A stretch of 64,000 nucleotides of DNA from Pelagibacterium halotolerans B2. Its GTDB lineage: Bacteria; Pseudomonadota; Alphaproteobacteria; Rhizobiales; Devosiaceae. The notes under the pieces were generated by a model. It worked only from the letters and a program-made list of their open reading frames with translations. It was not told where the DNA came from and searched no databases. The position numbers and the translations under genes are program-made. This document shows, piece after piece, positions 35,054-43,603 of the stretch (its first letter is position 1; each line of letters begins with the position of its first letter). The DNA is taken from contig NC_016078.1 in NCBI RefSeq assembly GCF_000230555.1, positions 992,001 to 1,056,000 on the forward strand, read 5' to 3'.

Positions 35054-35761
35054 ATGACCGAGCAGACCAAACCCATCGATCTCTATTATTTCCCCACGCC
35101 CAACGGGCATAAGGTCTCGATAATGCTTGAGGAATTGGGCGTCCCCTATACGGTTCACCCCATCCACATCGGCAAGGGCGACCAGTTCAAGCCCGAGTTT
35201 CTCGCAGTCTCTCCCAACAACAAGATTCCCGCCATCGTCGACCCCGAAGGTCCCGGCGGTGCGCCCATTTCGGTGTTCGAATCCGGCGCGATCCTCAAAT
35301 ATCTGGCTGAAAAATTCGATCGGTTTTATCCCCGCGACCCGCGCGCCAGGGTAGAAGTGGACGAATGGTTGTTCTGGCAGATGGGTGGTTTCGGCCCGAT
35401 GCTCGGTCAGAACCATCATTTCAAGCAATATGCGCCTGAAAAAATTCAATATGCGATCGATCGCTACGTAAACGAAACGCACCGTCTCTATGGTGTCCTC
35501 AACAAGCAGCTCGAGGGCCAGGACTACATGGCCGGCGATTATTCCATCGCCGACATGGCGACGCTGAGCTGGTCGCTGGGCTGGGAAAAACAGGGGATGG
35601 ACCTGGGTGAATTCCCCAACGTCGCGGCCTGGCAAGAGCGCCTCAAGGCGCGCCCCGCCGTCGAACGTGGCCTTGCCGTCAAGCTCCCCGAGGATCAGCA
35701 GATGAACCTCGCCGACGACAAGGAAGCACAGAAAGTGCTGTTTAATCAACGCGCTAAATAA
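35054..35761 (+). CDS. Glutathione S-transferase family protein (YfcG/YghU-like)
   Basis: 235-residue GST of the nu-class/disulfide oxidoreductase type. Thioredoxin-fold N-terminus (PIDLYYFPTPNGHKVSIMLE) with TPNGHK as the glutathione-contact motif. The cis-Pro and gamma-glutamyl binding region reads NNKIPAIVDPEG and SVFESGAILKYLAEK. The helical C-terminal domain has the N-capping motif SIADMA. ATG 35054 follows TTGGAG. Likely role: thiol/peroxide metabolism or disulfide reduction in the cytosol. Confidence 0.92.
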   Translation: MTEQTKPIDLYYFPTPNGHKVSIMLEELGVPYTVHPIHIGKGDQFKPEFLAVSPNNKIPAIVDPEGPGGAPISVFESGAILKYLAEKFDRFYPRDPRARVEVDEWLFWQMGGFGPMLGQNHHFKQYAPEKIQYAIDRYVNETHRLYGVLNKQLEGQDYMAGDYSIADMATLSWSLGWEKQGMDLGEFPNVAAWQERLKARPAVERGLAVKLPEDQQMNLADDKEAQKVLFNQRAK

Positions 35762-35770
35762 AAAAAGAAA

Positions 35771-35798
35771 GGCGGCACCCATGAGGTGCCGCCTTTTT
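35771..35798 (+). terminator. Bidirectional terminator between the GST and CsbD genes
   Basis: GGCGGCACC (35771-35779) pairs with GGTGCCGCC (35785-35793). A T-run follows on the right and an A-run precedes on the left, so it can serve both the rightward GST gene and the leftward CsbD gene. Confidence 0.9.
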
Positions 35799-35818
35799 CG
35801 GTCAGCGCAATTGGGCGC

Positions 35819-36022
35819 TCACCAGCCGTTGCGGTCGAACCAGGTATCGACTTCTTTCTTGGCCGCGTCTTTCGACTTGCCATAGCGCTCCTGGATCTTG
35901 CCTTCGAGCTGTTCGCGCTTGCCATTGATGACATCGAGATCGTCATCCGTGAGCTTGCCCCACTGCTCCTTGGCCTTGCCGGTGAACTGTTTCCAGTTGC
36001 CTTCCATCTGATCGCGATTCAT
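35819..36022 (-). CDS. CsbD family stress-response protein
   Basis: 67-residue charged protein of the CsbD family (MNRDQMEGNWKQFTGKAKEQ, then KLTDDDLDVINGKREQLEGK), usually induced in general stress; its molecular function is unknown. It is followed by the bidirectional terminator shared with the GST gene. AAAGGAG before the ATG at 36022 fixes the start over a longer frame that would overlap upstream sequence. Confidence 0.92.
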   Translation of the reverse strand: MNRDQMEGNWKQFTGKAKEQWGKLTDDDLDVINGKREQLEGKIQERYGKSKDAAKKEVDTWFDRNGW

Positions 36023-36170
36023 TTTGTTTTCTCCTTTTTTGTTCGCTGCCAACAGAACGGCTGTGCCTGCGCCCCGGTTCCCCCGGCAATAGCGGGTTAC
36101 CCACGCATTTTCCCATTCCGCGACAAAAACCCCTTGCACTTCCGCGACATTCCGGGCTACCACCCGCCTC

Positions 36171-36260
36171 GGAGAGGTGGCCGAGTGGTCGAAGGCGCGC
36201 CCCTGCTAAGGGCGTAGGCGGGTAACTGTCTCGAGGGTTCGAATCCCTTCCTCTCCGCCA
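36171..36260 (+). tRNA. tRNA-Ser (anticodon GCU)
   Basis: A 90-base class II tRNA. Acceptor arms GGAGAGG (36171-36177) and CCTCTCC (36250-36256) pair over seven bases, followed by the G discriminator and encoded CCA (36258-36260). The anticodon loop has GCT at 36205-36207, reading AGC/AGU serine codons. A long variable arm and the T-loop GGTTCGAATCC are present. Confidence 0.97.
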
Positions 36261-36363
36261 TCACCTCATCGTGCCGCCACGCTTGCACAAATGCATCACC
36301 TGCCGGTGAACTTTCGCGCGGGCGCCTCACCGTGCCACCGTGGTCAGGACAACCGTGCTTGCT

Positions 36364-36380
36364 CATGTTAAGAAAACATG
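36364..36380. promoter_or_regulatory. Small palindrome at the head of the Mla operon
   Basis: CATGTT-AAGAA-AACATG is a perfect six-base dyad upstream of, or overlapping the alternative start of, the MlaE-like gene. It could be a regulator site. There is no supporting regulator gene nearby, so this is weak. Confidence 0.3.
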
Positions 36381-36434
36381 AACAGCGGCAGGGCCGCCGG
36401 ATTCGGCCAGCACGGGAGTACAACCCCAGCCTTC

Positions 36435-37574
36435 ATGACCCAGCGCAATGAGCCCAGGATCGAGATATCCGGCGCTGACGGTGTTCTCGTTGCGCGCCTG
36501 TCCGGGGCGTGGACCACGCAATGGACCCGGCAGATACAGGCGGCGATCGATAGCGCCTTTGCCGCTCAGTCCGTTCTGTCCCGGCTTGATTTCGACCTGA
36601 CCGGCGTGACCGCCCTCGATACGGTCGGAGCCTTCCTTTTAGCGCGTCGCCGCAACGAAATGGGGCAGGGGGTTCAAACCGCGATCACCGGCGCCACCGA
36701 GGCGCAGGAAGCGCTTCTCGACCACGTCAATGCCATCGAGCCGCACGCCCCTGTGGCCAAGGACACGGTTCCCTGGCTCCTGCGTCCATTCGACCGATTG
36801 GGGCATATGACCACCGACGCACTGGGCGATGTGGTCACCATTCATGCCGTTCTGGGCCGGGCGATGGCCGCCGCCGGGGCAACGCTGGCGTTCCGGGCGC
36901 CGTTCCGCTTTGCCGCCGTGGTCAACCAGCTCGATCTGATTGCCTTTCGTGCCGTCCCCATCGTCATGCTGATTTCGGTCGTGGTCGGCGCCATCATCAC
37001 CCAGCAATCCATTCTCCAGCTCAACAATTTCGGCGTCGCGATCTATGTCGTCGATCTTGCCGCGATCCTGATGCTGCGCGAGGTCGGGTTGCTGCTCGCC
37101 GCCATCATGATCGCCGGTCGGTCGGGCTCGGCCATCACGGCCGAACTGGGGTCCATGCGCATGCGCGAGGAACTCGATGCACTCAAGGTCATGGGCGTTG
37201 ATCCCTATCAGGTGCTGATCCTTCCGCGCATGATCGCCCTGCTGATCGGTCTGCCGTTCCTGGCGTTCATCGGCGCTCTCTCGGGCCTCGTGGGCGCCGC
37301 CATCGTCGCGCTGGTCTATGGCGGCATCCCGTTCGATATCTTTCTCGACCGGTTGCAGGGCGCTCTCAACATGCAGACGCTTCTGGTGGGTATGGTCAAG
37401 GCCCCGTTCATGGCCGTCATCATTGGCCTGGTTGCCACCAACGAGGGGTTCAAGGTCCAGGGCAGTGCCGAATCGCTTGGCCGGCACACGACGGCCTCGG
37501 TGGTGCGTTCGATCTTTTTGGTCATCGTTGCCGATGGCCTGTTCGCCATGTTTTTTGCGGCCATCGGAATCTAG
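36435..37574 (+). CDS. STAS-domain MlaE-type ABC permease
   Basis: Inner-membrane permease of a phospholipid (MCE/Mla) transporter. The first 100 or so residues form a STAS-like domain (RIEISGADGVLVARLSGAW, RLDFDLTGVTALDTVGAFLL) that in some systems is the separate protein MlaB. The MlaE domain follows with the conserved coupling segment ITAELGSMRMREELDALKVMG and five or so helices. About 380 residues from ATG 36435; an in-frame ATG at 36378 inside the palindrome is an alternative. mlaF follows three bases later. Confidence 0.9.
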   Translation: MTQRNEPRIEISGADGVLVARLSGAWTTQWTRQIQAAIDSAFAAQSVLSRLDFDLTGVTALDTVGAFLLARRRNEMGQGVQTAITGATEAQEALLDHVNAIEPHAPVAKDTVPWLLRPFDRLGHMTTDALGDVVTIHAVLGRAMAAAGATLAFRAPFRFAAVVNQLDLIAFRAVPIVMLISVVVGAIITQQSILQLNNFGVAIYVVDLAAILMLREVGLLLAAIMIAGRSGSAITAELGSMRMREELDALKVMGVDPYQVLILPRMIALLIGLPFLAFIGALSGLVGAAIVALVYGGIPFDIFLDRLQGALNMQTLLVGMVKAPFMAVIIGLVATNEGFKVQGSAESLGRHTTASVVRSIFLVIVADGLFAMFFAAIGI

Positions 37575-37577
37575 CCC

Positions 37578-38372
37578 ATGGTCGATGCGACAACCCCCGA
37601 TCCCATTATCTCAATACGCGATCTTGTCGTGGGCTTCGGCGACAAGAACGTCATCGATGGCTTCAGCCTCGACGTCCGCAAGGGCGAAGTGCTCGGCGTC
37701 ATCGGTCCATCGGGATCGGGCAAATCCGTGACCCTGCGCGCCCTGATTGGCCTGCTGCCCAAACGTGGCGGCACAATCGATGTGTTTGGCGAGGATTATG
37801 CGAGCCTGTCCTATAGCCAGCGTGTCGCCATCGAACGCCGCTGGGGTGTCCTCTTCCAGCAGGGCGCCCTGTTTTCCTCGCTGACCGTGCTCGAAAACGT
37901 CGAATTCCCGATGCGCGAACATTTCGACATTCCCAGAAAGCTGCGCCGCGAAATCGCCCGCTTCAAGATCGACCTCGTCGGCCTCAGCCCGGATTCGGAA
38001 AATCTCTACCCGGCCGAACTCTCCGGCGGGATGATCAAGCGCGCCGCACTGGCGCGTGCGCTGGCCCTCGATCCCGACATCATATTCCTCGACGAGCCGA
38101 CCGCCGGGCTCGACCCCATCGGCGCGGCCCGCTTCGATGAACTTGTGTTGAACCTCAAGACCGCTCTGGGGCTTACCGTCTATATGGTGACCCACGACCT
38201 CGACAGCCTCGTCACGGTCTGCGACCGTATCGCGGCGCTGGGGCAGGGCAGATTGTTGCAGGTCGGCACACTGGCCGAGTTGCAGGCCTCCGATGACCCC
38301 TGGCTTGTCGATTACTTCCACGGCCCGCGCGCCGAGCACCATTTGGAGCCAAAGTTAAACGATGGAAAATAA
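37578..38372 (+). CDS. MlaF-type ABC transporter ATPase
   Basis: 264-residue ATPase of the MCE/Mla lipid transporter. Walker A is GPSGSGKSVT, signature LSGGMIKRAALARALA, Walker B IIFLDEPTAGLDP, H-loop VTHDLDS. The SGGM variant of the signature is characteristic of MlaF. It begins three bases after the permease gene and overlaps the MCE gene by 11 bases, so the operon is tightly coupled. Confidence 0.94.
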   Translation: MVDATTPDPIISIRDLVVGFGDKNVIDGFSLDVRKGEVLGVIGPSGSGKSVTLRALIGLLPKRGGTIDVFGEDYASLSYSQRVAIERRWGVLFQQGALFSSLTVLENVEFPMREHFDIPRKLRREIARFKIDLVGLSPDSENLYPAELSGGMIKRAALARALALDPDIIFLDEPTAGLDPIGAARFDELVLNLKTALGLTVYMVTHDLDSLVTVCDRIAALGQGRLLQVGTLAELQASDDPWLVDYFHGPRAEHHLEPKLNDGK

Positions 38373-40029
38373 GGCCAACTATGCCATCGTCGGCGCCTTC
38401 GTGACCCTGATGGTTGCCGGGTTCATGGGTTTTGTCTATTGGTTCTCGGTTGCCGACGAAGTAAGCGAACGCGCCGTCTATCGCATCGTCTTCGATGGTG
38501 CCGTGACCGGTTTGACCCCTGGCACAAACGTGCTGTTCAACGGCCTTCCCGTCGGCACCGTCGAGGCGGTTTCCATCAATCCAGACGACCCCAATCAGGT
38601 TCTTGCCCGCATCGGGGTCCAAGCCGATGCGCCGGTAATGAACGACACCCGGGCCGTGCTCGAAGTTCAGGGGTTGACCGGCTTTGCCAATATCCAGCTT
38701 CTCGGCGGAACGCTCGAAGCGGGGCGCCTCGAGCCGCAACCGGGTCAGGCGATTGCAGTCATGCGCGGCGAGGCATCCGACTTCCAGTTGATAATGGAAG
38801 GCGCACGCGACATCATCGCCAACGCAGAATCCACTTTCGAGCGCATCGACAGCTTCTTTGCCGCCAACGAAGAGCGGCTTGCTTCGACCCTTGCGAGCAT
38901 CGACGAGCTCTCGAGCGGGCTTGCCAACCTTGTGGCCGGCGCCGGCGACGGGTCCGATTTCGACGCCGTGGTTTCCAATGTCGGCGAAGCGCTCGAGAGC
39001 GCAACCTCCACGCTCGCCGAATTGGAGCTTCTGGTTTCCGACAACCGCGAAAACCTCTCGCGGACCATTGCCAACGCCGAGTCATTCTCGGCGGCTCTGG
39101 CGTCCAATTCCGATGGCATCGACGGCTTTTTGTCGTCGATGACGGCGACCAGCGAGCGCATCGGTCCGCTCGCCGATGAGTTGCGCGACCTGACTGTTCA
39201 GGTCCGTGAGATCGTGGCCGCCATTCCGCCCGAAGATGTTCGCTCGACGGTGTCCGATATCGGCGCCTTCGCACAGACGCTGGCCAACAACACAGACAAT
39301 ATCCAGGGCTTTTTTGATGATGCCCGCGCCCTGGCCACCAATCTTTCGGGCGTCTCGGACGGCCTCCAGGGCACGCTGAACCTGATCGACCGTGCCTCGG
39401 CCGCCGTCGATCCCGACGTTATTGCCCGGGCCATGGACAATATCGACGCCTTCTCGACAGCGCTGGGCAACAACGCCGTCAATGTCGATGAAATCCTCAC
39501 CAACACGCGCACCTTCACTGAAACGCTTGGCAATGCCACCGAACGCGCCGATACCATCATCGCCCGTATCGATGGCATGATAACCACTGACGACGGTCGT
39601 ATGCTGTTCGAGGAGTTCGGCGCCACTGCCACCGCGTTGCGCCAGCTCATCGATCGTGTGGATGGGATGGTGGCCTCCGACGACGGGCAGTCGCTCTTTG
39701 CCGATTTCAGCGCGGCGGCGACCTCGATCCGGCAATTGTCCGAAACGCTCAACGAAGTCGCGTCCTCTCCCGAGGGCCAGCGGGTGATCGCAGATATTGC
39801 AACGGCGGCCAATTCCATCGAAAGCCTTGCCAACGCGCTCGACGAGCGCACTCTGGCCCTTTCGACGGGGCTCACCAATTTCACCAATAACGGCCTTGGT
39901 GCCTATACCACGCTTGCAAATGAGGCCGTACGGAGCCTTGAGCTGTTCAACCGCGTTATGCAACAAATCGAGCGCAATCCGCAGTCGCTTGTGTTCGGAG
40001 GCGAAACCGTGCGCGATTTCACGCCTTAA
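38362..40029 (+). CDS. MCE (MlaD-like) lipid-binding protein with long C-terminal extension
   Basis: 555-residue periplasmic protein anchored by one N-terminal helix (AIVGAFVTLMVAGFMGFVYWF). The MCE domain (about residues 40-120) reads TGLTPGTNVLFNGLPVGTVEAV and LTGFANIQLLGG. About 430 residues follow of helical, coiled-coil-prone sequence with repeated motifs (IDGMITTDDGRMLFEEF, VDGMVASDDGQSLFADF, SSPEGQRVIADI), much longer than E. coli MlaD. The extension probably forms a tunnel or needle across the periplasm, as in other long MCE proteins; that is inference. An auxiliary lipoprotein gene follows. Confidence 0.92.
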   Translation: MENKANYAIVGAFVTLMVAGFMGFVYWFSVADEVSERAVYRIVFDGAVTGLTPGTNVLFNGLPVGTVEAVSINPDDPNQVLARIGVQADAPVMNDTRAVLEVQGLTGFANIQLLGGTLEAGRLEPQPGQAIAVMRGEASDFQLIMEGARDIIANAESTFERIDSFFAANEERLASTLASIDELSSGLANLVAGAGDGSDFDAVVSNVGEALESATSTLAELELLVSDNRENLSRTIANAESFSAALASNSDGIDGFLSSMTATSERIGPLADELRDLTVQVREIVAAIPPEDVRSTVSDIGAFAQTLANNTDNIQGFFDDARALATNLSGVSDGLQGTLNLIDRASAAVDPDVIARAMDNIDAFSTALGNNAVNVDEILTNTRTFTETLGNATERADTIIARIDGMITTDDGRMLFEEFGATATALRQLIDRVDGMVASDDGQSLFADFSAAATSIRQLSETLNEVASSPEGQRVIADIATAANSIESLANALDERTLALSTGLTNFTNNGLGAYTTLANEAVRSLELFNRVMQQIERNPQSLVFGGETVRDFTP

Positions 40030-40073
40030 CGACGTACCGGAACGCGATAAAGTTTAAGCTAGGGACGAGCCAG

Positions 40074-40679
40074 ATGAGTGCAAAAATCGGCCGCCGCGCC
40101 TTTCTCTCGATGTCAGCCGTTGGGCTCACTTCGACCCTTGCAGGCTGCCTTGGTCTGGGCGCGGTCGCGCCAGTCACATACGATCTGACGCCTGGCGCGC
40201 CCGGACCCGTCCCCCGCCGGAGCAACCGCACCATCGTGGTGCGCGAACCTGCGACCATTTCCACCTACGACACCCAGCGCATCGTTGTGCGTCAGCCGGG
40301 GGGCGTGCTGAGTTATCTCAGCGACTCCCAATGGTCCGACACGCTCCCGCTGCTGGTCCAGACCCGCATGCTGCAATCGTTCCGCGATGCGGGGGTCACC
40401 AATATCGGCCGGCCGACCGATCCCATCGCGCTCGATGTGATCCTTTCGACCGATATCCGCGCCTTCGAGCTCGATACGACTGCTGGCGATGCAATGGCCC
40501 GCGTCGCACTGGCAATCCAACTCGTCAGCGATCGCAGCCGCACGGTGATCGCCAGCCAGACCTTCAGGGCCGACGTGCCGTCCCCCTCCTTGGATCAGTC
40601 CAACGTGGTGGCTGCACTTAACAGCGCCCTCGATGCCCTTCTGCGCCAGATCGTTGAATGGACTGCTGGCCGCATTTAA
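40074..40679 (+). CDS. ABC-type transport auxiliary lipoprotein (PqiC-like)
   Basis: 201-residue lipoprotein: basic start, hydrophobic segment and lipobox LAGC near residue 24. The body (TYDLTPGAPGPV, IVVREPATISTYDTQRIVVR, LPLLVQTRMLQSFRDAG) matches the ABC_trans_aux/PqiC family that partners MCE transporters at the outer membrane. It is the fourth gene of the operon, 44 bases after the MCE gene. In other MCE systems the lipoprotein contacts the end of the MCE tunnel. Confidence 0.88.
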   Translation: MSAKIGRRAFLSMSAVGLTSTLAGCLGLGAVAPVTYDLTPGAPGPVPRRSNRTIVVREPATISTYDTQRIVVRQPGGVLSYLSDSQWSDTLPLLVQTRMLQSFRDAGVTNIGRPTDPIALDVILSTDIRAFELDTTAGDAMARVALAIQLVSDRSRTVIASQTFRADVPSPSLDQSNVVAALNSALDALLRQIVEWTAGRI

Positions 40680-40793
40680 GCGGAAAACTTATGTCTCTGG
40701 GCAATTTGCGGGGTTGTAAAGCAACCCTGTGGACAATAAGTCATACTTAATGCGTCTAGCGGTCCACCCACCCCCATTTTCGGAGATTTTCCC
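40680..40793. other. Spacer with a small hairpin
   Basis: Contains GGGTTG (40711-40716) pairing with CAACCC (40722-40727), without a T-run, so it is not a standard terminator. The aldehyde dehydrogenase promoter presumably lies here. Confidence 0.4.
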
Positions 40794-42308
40794 ATGAGTT
40801 TTGACCCCACCGGCAAGCATCTGATCGCGGGCGAATGGGTTTCCGGCGCGGGGACGTTTGCGTCCGAGCCGGCATCGGGTCCCAGCCATGACTTCGCCAT
40901 GGGCACGCCCGAGCTTGTCGATCGGGCCGCAAAGGCGGCCGAAGAGGCGTTCTGGTCCTATGGCTATTCCTCCCGGCAGGAGCGCGCGGCGTTTCTGAAC
41001 CTGATCGCCGAGGAGATCGAGGCGCGCGGCGCCGATATCACCGAGATCGGCACCCAGGAAACCGGGCTGCCCGCCGCCCGCCTCGAGGGCGAACGCGGCC
41101 GCACGACCGGCCAGTTGCGCCTCTTTGCCGAACACATCGAAAAGGGCGATTATCTCGACCGCCGCCACGACGCGGCGCTGCCCGACAGAAAGCCCGCCCC
41201 GCGCCCCGACATCAAGATGGTCCAGCGCCCCATCGGCCCGGTTGCCGTGTTCGGCGCATCCAACTTCCCGCTCGCCTTTTCCACCGCCGGGGGCGATACC
41301 GCAGCGGCGCTGGCCGCCGGCTGCCCGGTCGTCGTCAAGGGCCATGGCGCCCATCCGGGCACCGGCGAGATCGTCGCCCAGGCCATCGACGCGGCGCGCA
41401 AGGCACTCGGCCTGCATCCGGGCGTGTTTTCGCTGGTCCAGGGCGGCGACCGTTCGGTCGGCCAGGCGCTGGTCCAGCACCCCGACATCAAGGCCGTCGG
41501 CTTTACCGGCTCGCTCGGCGGCGGCAGGGCGCTTTACGATTTGTGCGCGGCGCGTCCCGAACCCATCCCGTTCTTTGGCGAGCTCGGGTCGGTCAATCCC
41601 ATGTTCGTTCTGCCCGAGGCGCTTAACGCCCGGGCCGGCGAGATGGGCAGGGGCTGGGCCGCATCGCTGTCGATGGGCGCCGGCCAGTTCTGCACCAATC
41701 CCGGCATTGCCGTGGTGATCGAAGGCGAGAGCGCAAGGAGCTTTATCGAGAGTGCCAAATCGGCGCTGTCGGAAACCGGTCCCCAGACCATGCTCACCGA
41801 CGGCATCGCCAAGGCCTATCGCGATGGAAGAGACAGGATCGCCGCCTCACAGGGTGTGCAGGAGCTTCTGACCTCGACCTGCGACCTGCGCAACGCCACG
41901 CCCTATCTGTTCGAGACCGATGGCGACACCTGGCTCGCCAACCACGACCTCGGCGAAGAGGTGTTCGGCCCGCTCGGTCTGGTCGTTACCGTCAGGGACG
42001 AAGACCAGATGCGCGCCATCGCCCGCTCGCTGCAGGGGCAATTGACCTGCACGCTGCACATGGACGCCGGCGACACCGAACTGGGCCGTTCGCTGATGCC
42101 CATTCTCGAGCGCAAGGCGGGCCGGGTTCTGGCCAACGGGTTCCCGACCGGGGTCGAGGTCGTCGATGCCATGGTGCATGGCGGCCCGTACCCGGCCTCC
42201 ACCAACTTCGGGCACACCTCGGTCGGCACCCTCTCCATCCGCCGCTTCCTGCGCCCCGTCTCCTATCAGAATATCCCCGACAACCTGCTGCCGGGCGATC
42301 TGCGCTAA
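40794..42308 (+). CDS. Aldehyde dehydrogenase, 2,5-dioxovalerate (alpha-ketoglutaric semialdehyde) type
   Basis: 504-residue NAD(P)-dependent aldehyde dehydrogenase. Catalytic Cys300 is in GQFCTNPG, the general base Glu263 in FFGELGSVNP, the nucleotide-binding turn FTGSLGGG, and the oxyanion Asn in FGASNFPLAFSTAGGD. The GASNFPLAFS...GGDTAAALAAGCPVVVKGH pattern is typical of alpha-ketoglutaric semialdehyde dehydrogenases, which finish pentose/uronate or hydroxyproline catabolism. No such pathway genes are adjacent, so the physiological substrate is uncertain. The 3' end overlaps the convergent TIGR02588 gene by four bases. Confidence 0.9.
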   Translation: MSFDPTGKHLIAGEWVSGAGTFASEPASGPSHDFAMGTPELVDRAAKAAEEAFWSYGYSSRQERAAFLNLIAEEIEARGADITEIGTQETGLPAARLEGERGRTTGQLRLFAEHIEKGDYLDRRHDAALPDRKPAPRPDIKMVQRPIGPVAVFGASNFPLAFSTAGGDTAAALAAGCPVVVKGHGAHPGTGEIVAQAIDAARKALGLHPGVFSLVQGGDRSVGQALVQHPDIKAVGFTGSLGGGRALYDLCAARPEPIPFFGELGSVNPMFVLPEALNARAGEMGRGWAASLSMGAGQFCTNPGIAVVIEGESARSFIESAKSALSETGPQTMLTDGIAKAYRDGRDRIAASQGVQELLTSTCDLRNATPYLFETDGDTWLANHDLGEEVFGPLGLVVTVRDEDQMRAIARSLQGQLTCTLHMDAGDTELGRSLMPILERKAGRVLANGFPTGVEVVDAMVHGGPYPASTNFGHTSVGTLSIRRFLRPVSYQNIPDNLLPGDLR

Positions 42309-42706
42309 GGATAGGTGAAGCCAACGATCCGGAGCGCCAGCCGCTCCGGATCGATCTCTTGCGAAAACCCAAGCCCGATTTCGGTTTCGCTTTCGGCAGG
42401 CAGATAGTCGAGGGTGACCGAAGCCCTCTCGGTCCCGCCTTCGTTGAGCACCAGGGCGCCTTCGATCACCACGTCCGAAATTGTGACGTGGCCCCCATTG
42501 CGGATGGTGACCCTGGCTGCGTGGCCGTCCGCAATGGCCAGAGTGTCCTCAAGGGCAAGAGCGATCTGCGGTTCGCTGCCGGTCCGGGTCATCGCCTCGA
42601 ACGCGATGAAGCCCGCCAGCGCCAGAACAAGCACCGCGCTTGCGGCAGCCACGATCCATTCGATGCGCTCGCCGCTCTTTCCTGTTTTTTTCGCGCCAGA
42701 CGTCAT
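42305..42706 (-). CDS. TIGR02588 family protein
   Basis: 133-residue protein with one transmembrane helix (WIVAAASAVLVLALAGFIAF) and a small beta-rich extracytoplasmic domain (ARVTIRNGGHVTISDVVIEG). It matches the TIGR02588 family, which almost always sits next to TIGR02587 genes. Function is unknown. It lies nine bases downstream of its partner and overlaps the aldehyde dehydrogenase stop. Confidence 0.8.
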   Translation of the reverse strand: MTSGAKKTGKSGERIEWIVAAASAVLVLALAGFIAFEAMTRTGSEPQIALALEDTLAIADGHAARVTIRNGGHVTISDVVIEGALVLNEGGTERASVTLDYLPAESETEIGLGFSQEIDPERLALRIVGFTYP

Positions 42707-42715
42707 CTCGGTTTC

Positions 42716-43543
42716 CTAAAGGATCAGCCGGGCCGCTGCGGCGCCGATGGCTGCGGGAAAGCCGAGAACGACAGCGACCCGCAGCGCCCGCTCGAATGCC
42801 ATGCCGTCCAGTTGGCCGAGCAGCCACAGGCTCGCCAGGCTCACCAGAAGTGCCACCACATATCCCGAAACCGTGAAGCGCAGGAACGCGCTCCACCAAG
42901 GCGTTTCGGGCGATATCTCGCTCCCGCCCGCAAACGAGGCGGCAAAGACGAAGGCGTGCATGATGGCCAGGGACAGGGGGATGAGTGCCAGCGCATGCCA
43001 GGGGGTCATGCGGAAGGAAATGAGCTGCATTTCCTCGGTCGGTGCCACGTTGAGCGAGAGAAACAGGGCGCCTGCCGCCATGATCAGCATCTCGCCCCCG
43101 AAGGTCTCTTCCTTTTCCGATGGTTCGGAATCGCCCCCGAATTGCCCGCGTGCCAGCATGGCGCCCAGGGCGGCGGGAAAGGTCTGGATCGCGATCTTCC
43201 CCGCTGTTTCGCTGAAACTGCCCGGATTTCCGAGTATGGCCAGAACCGCCATGATGGCCGCGCTGGTGACGATACCGAGGCCGTAGGCGATCGTGACGTC
43301 GCGCACATCCTCATGCCAGTCGCGGGTACTTTCGAACCCGATTTCGCGCGAAAGCAAAAGCAGGAACGGAAACCCGGCGACGAGCAGAACCAGCAGGCGC
43401 CAGCGATCGAGCGTCATGCCAAGCTGCCACATTTCCATGGTCATGAGCATGGGCAGCGCAAAAATCAGCGCCCCACCGGCGCCGCGCAACAGGCCCAGCG
43501 GAAGCCGGCCCTGCCGTTTTTTCGTTTCAGCGCGCGTGGTCAC
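42716..43543 (-). CDS. TIGR02587 family integral membrane protein
   Basis: 275-residue protein with about seven hydrophobic segments (LRGAGGALIFALPMLMTMEM, LIPLSLAIMHAFVFAASF and others). The motifs TMEMWQLGMT and NVAPTEEMQLISFRM are typical of the TIGR02587 family. Function is unknown. It is co-transcribed with the TIGR02588 gene, so the two probably form a membrane complex. Confidence 0.82.
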   Translation of the reverse strand: MTTRAETKKRQGRLPLGLLRGAGGALIFALPMLMTMEMWQLGMTLDRWRLLVLLVAGFPFLLLLSREIGFESTRDWHEDVRDVTIAYGLGIVTSAAIMAVLAILGNPGSFSETAGKIAIQTFPAALGAMLARGQFGGDSEPSEKEETFGGEMLIMAAGALFLSLNVAPTEEMQLISFRMTPWHALALIPLSLAIMHAFVFAASFAGGSEISPETPWWSAFLRFTVSGYVVALLVSLASLWLLGQLDGMAFERALRVAVVLGFPAAIGAAAARLIL

Positions 43544-43603
43544 CGCTTACCAACCCATTATGACAGATAGAGCGATAACGGGGATAAACCGCGCCGGTTC
43601 CGC

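Noticed and set aside
36378..36434. Start of the MlaE-like gene at ATG 36378
   Set aside because: This ATG lies inside a perfect palindrome with a poor ribosome binding site. The later ATG gives a normal STAS start, although neither has an ideal binding site, so the choice is not firm.
40711..40727. Hairpin after the MCE lipoprotein gene as a terminator
   Set aside because: The stem is only six bases and no T-run follows on either strand.
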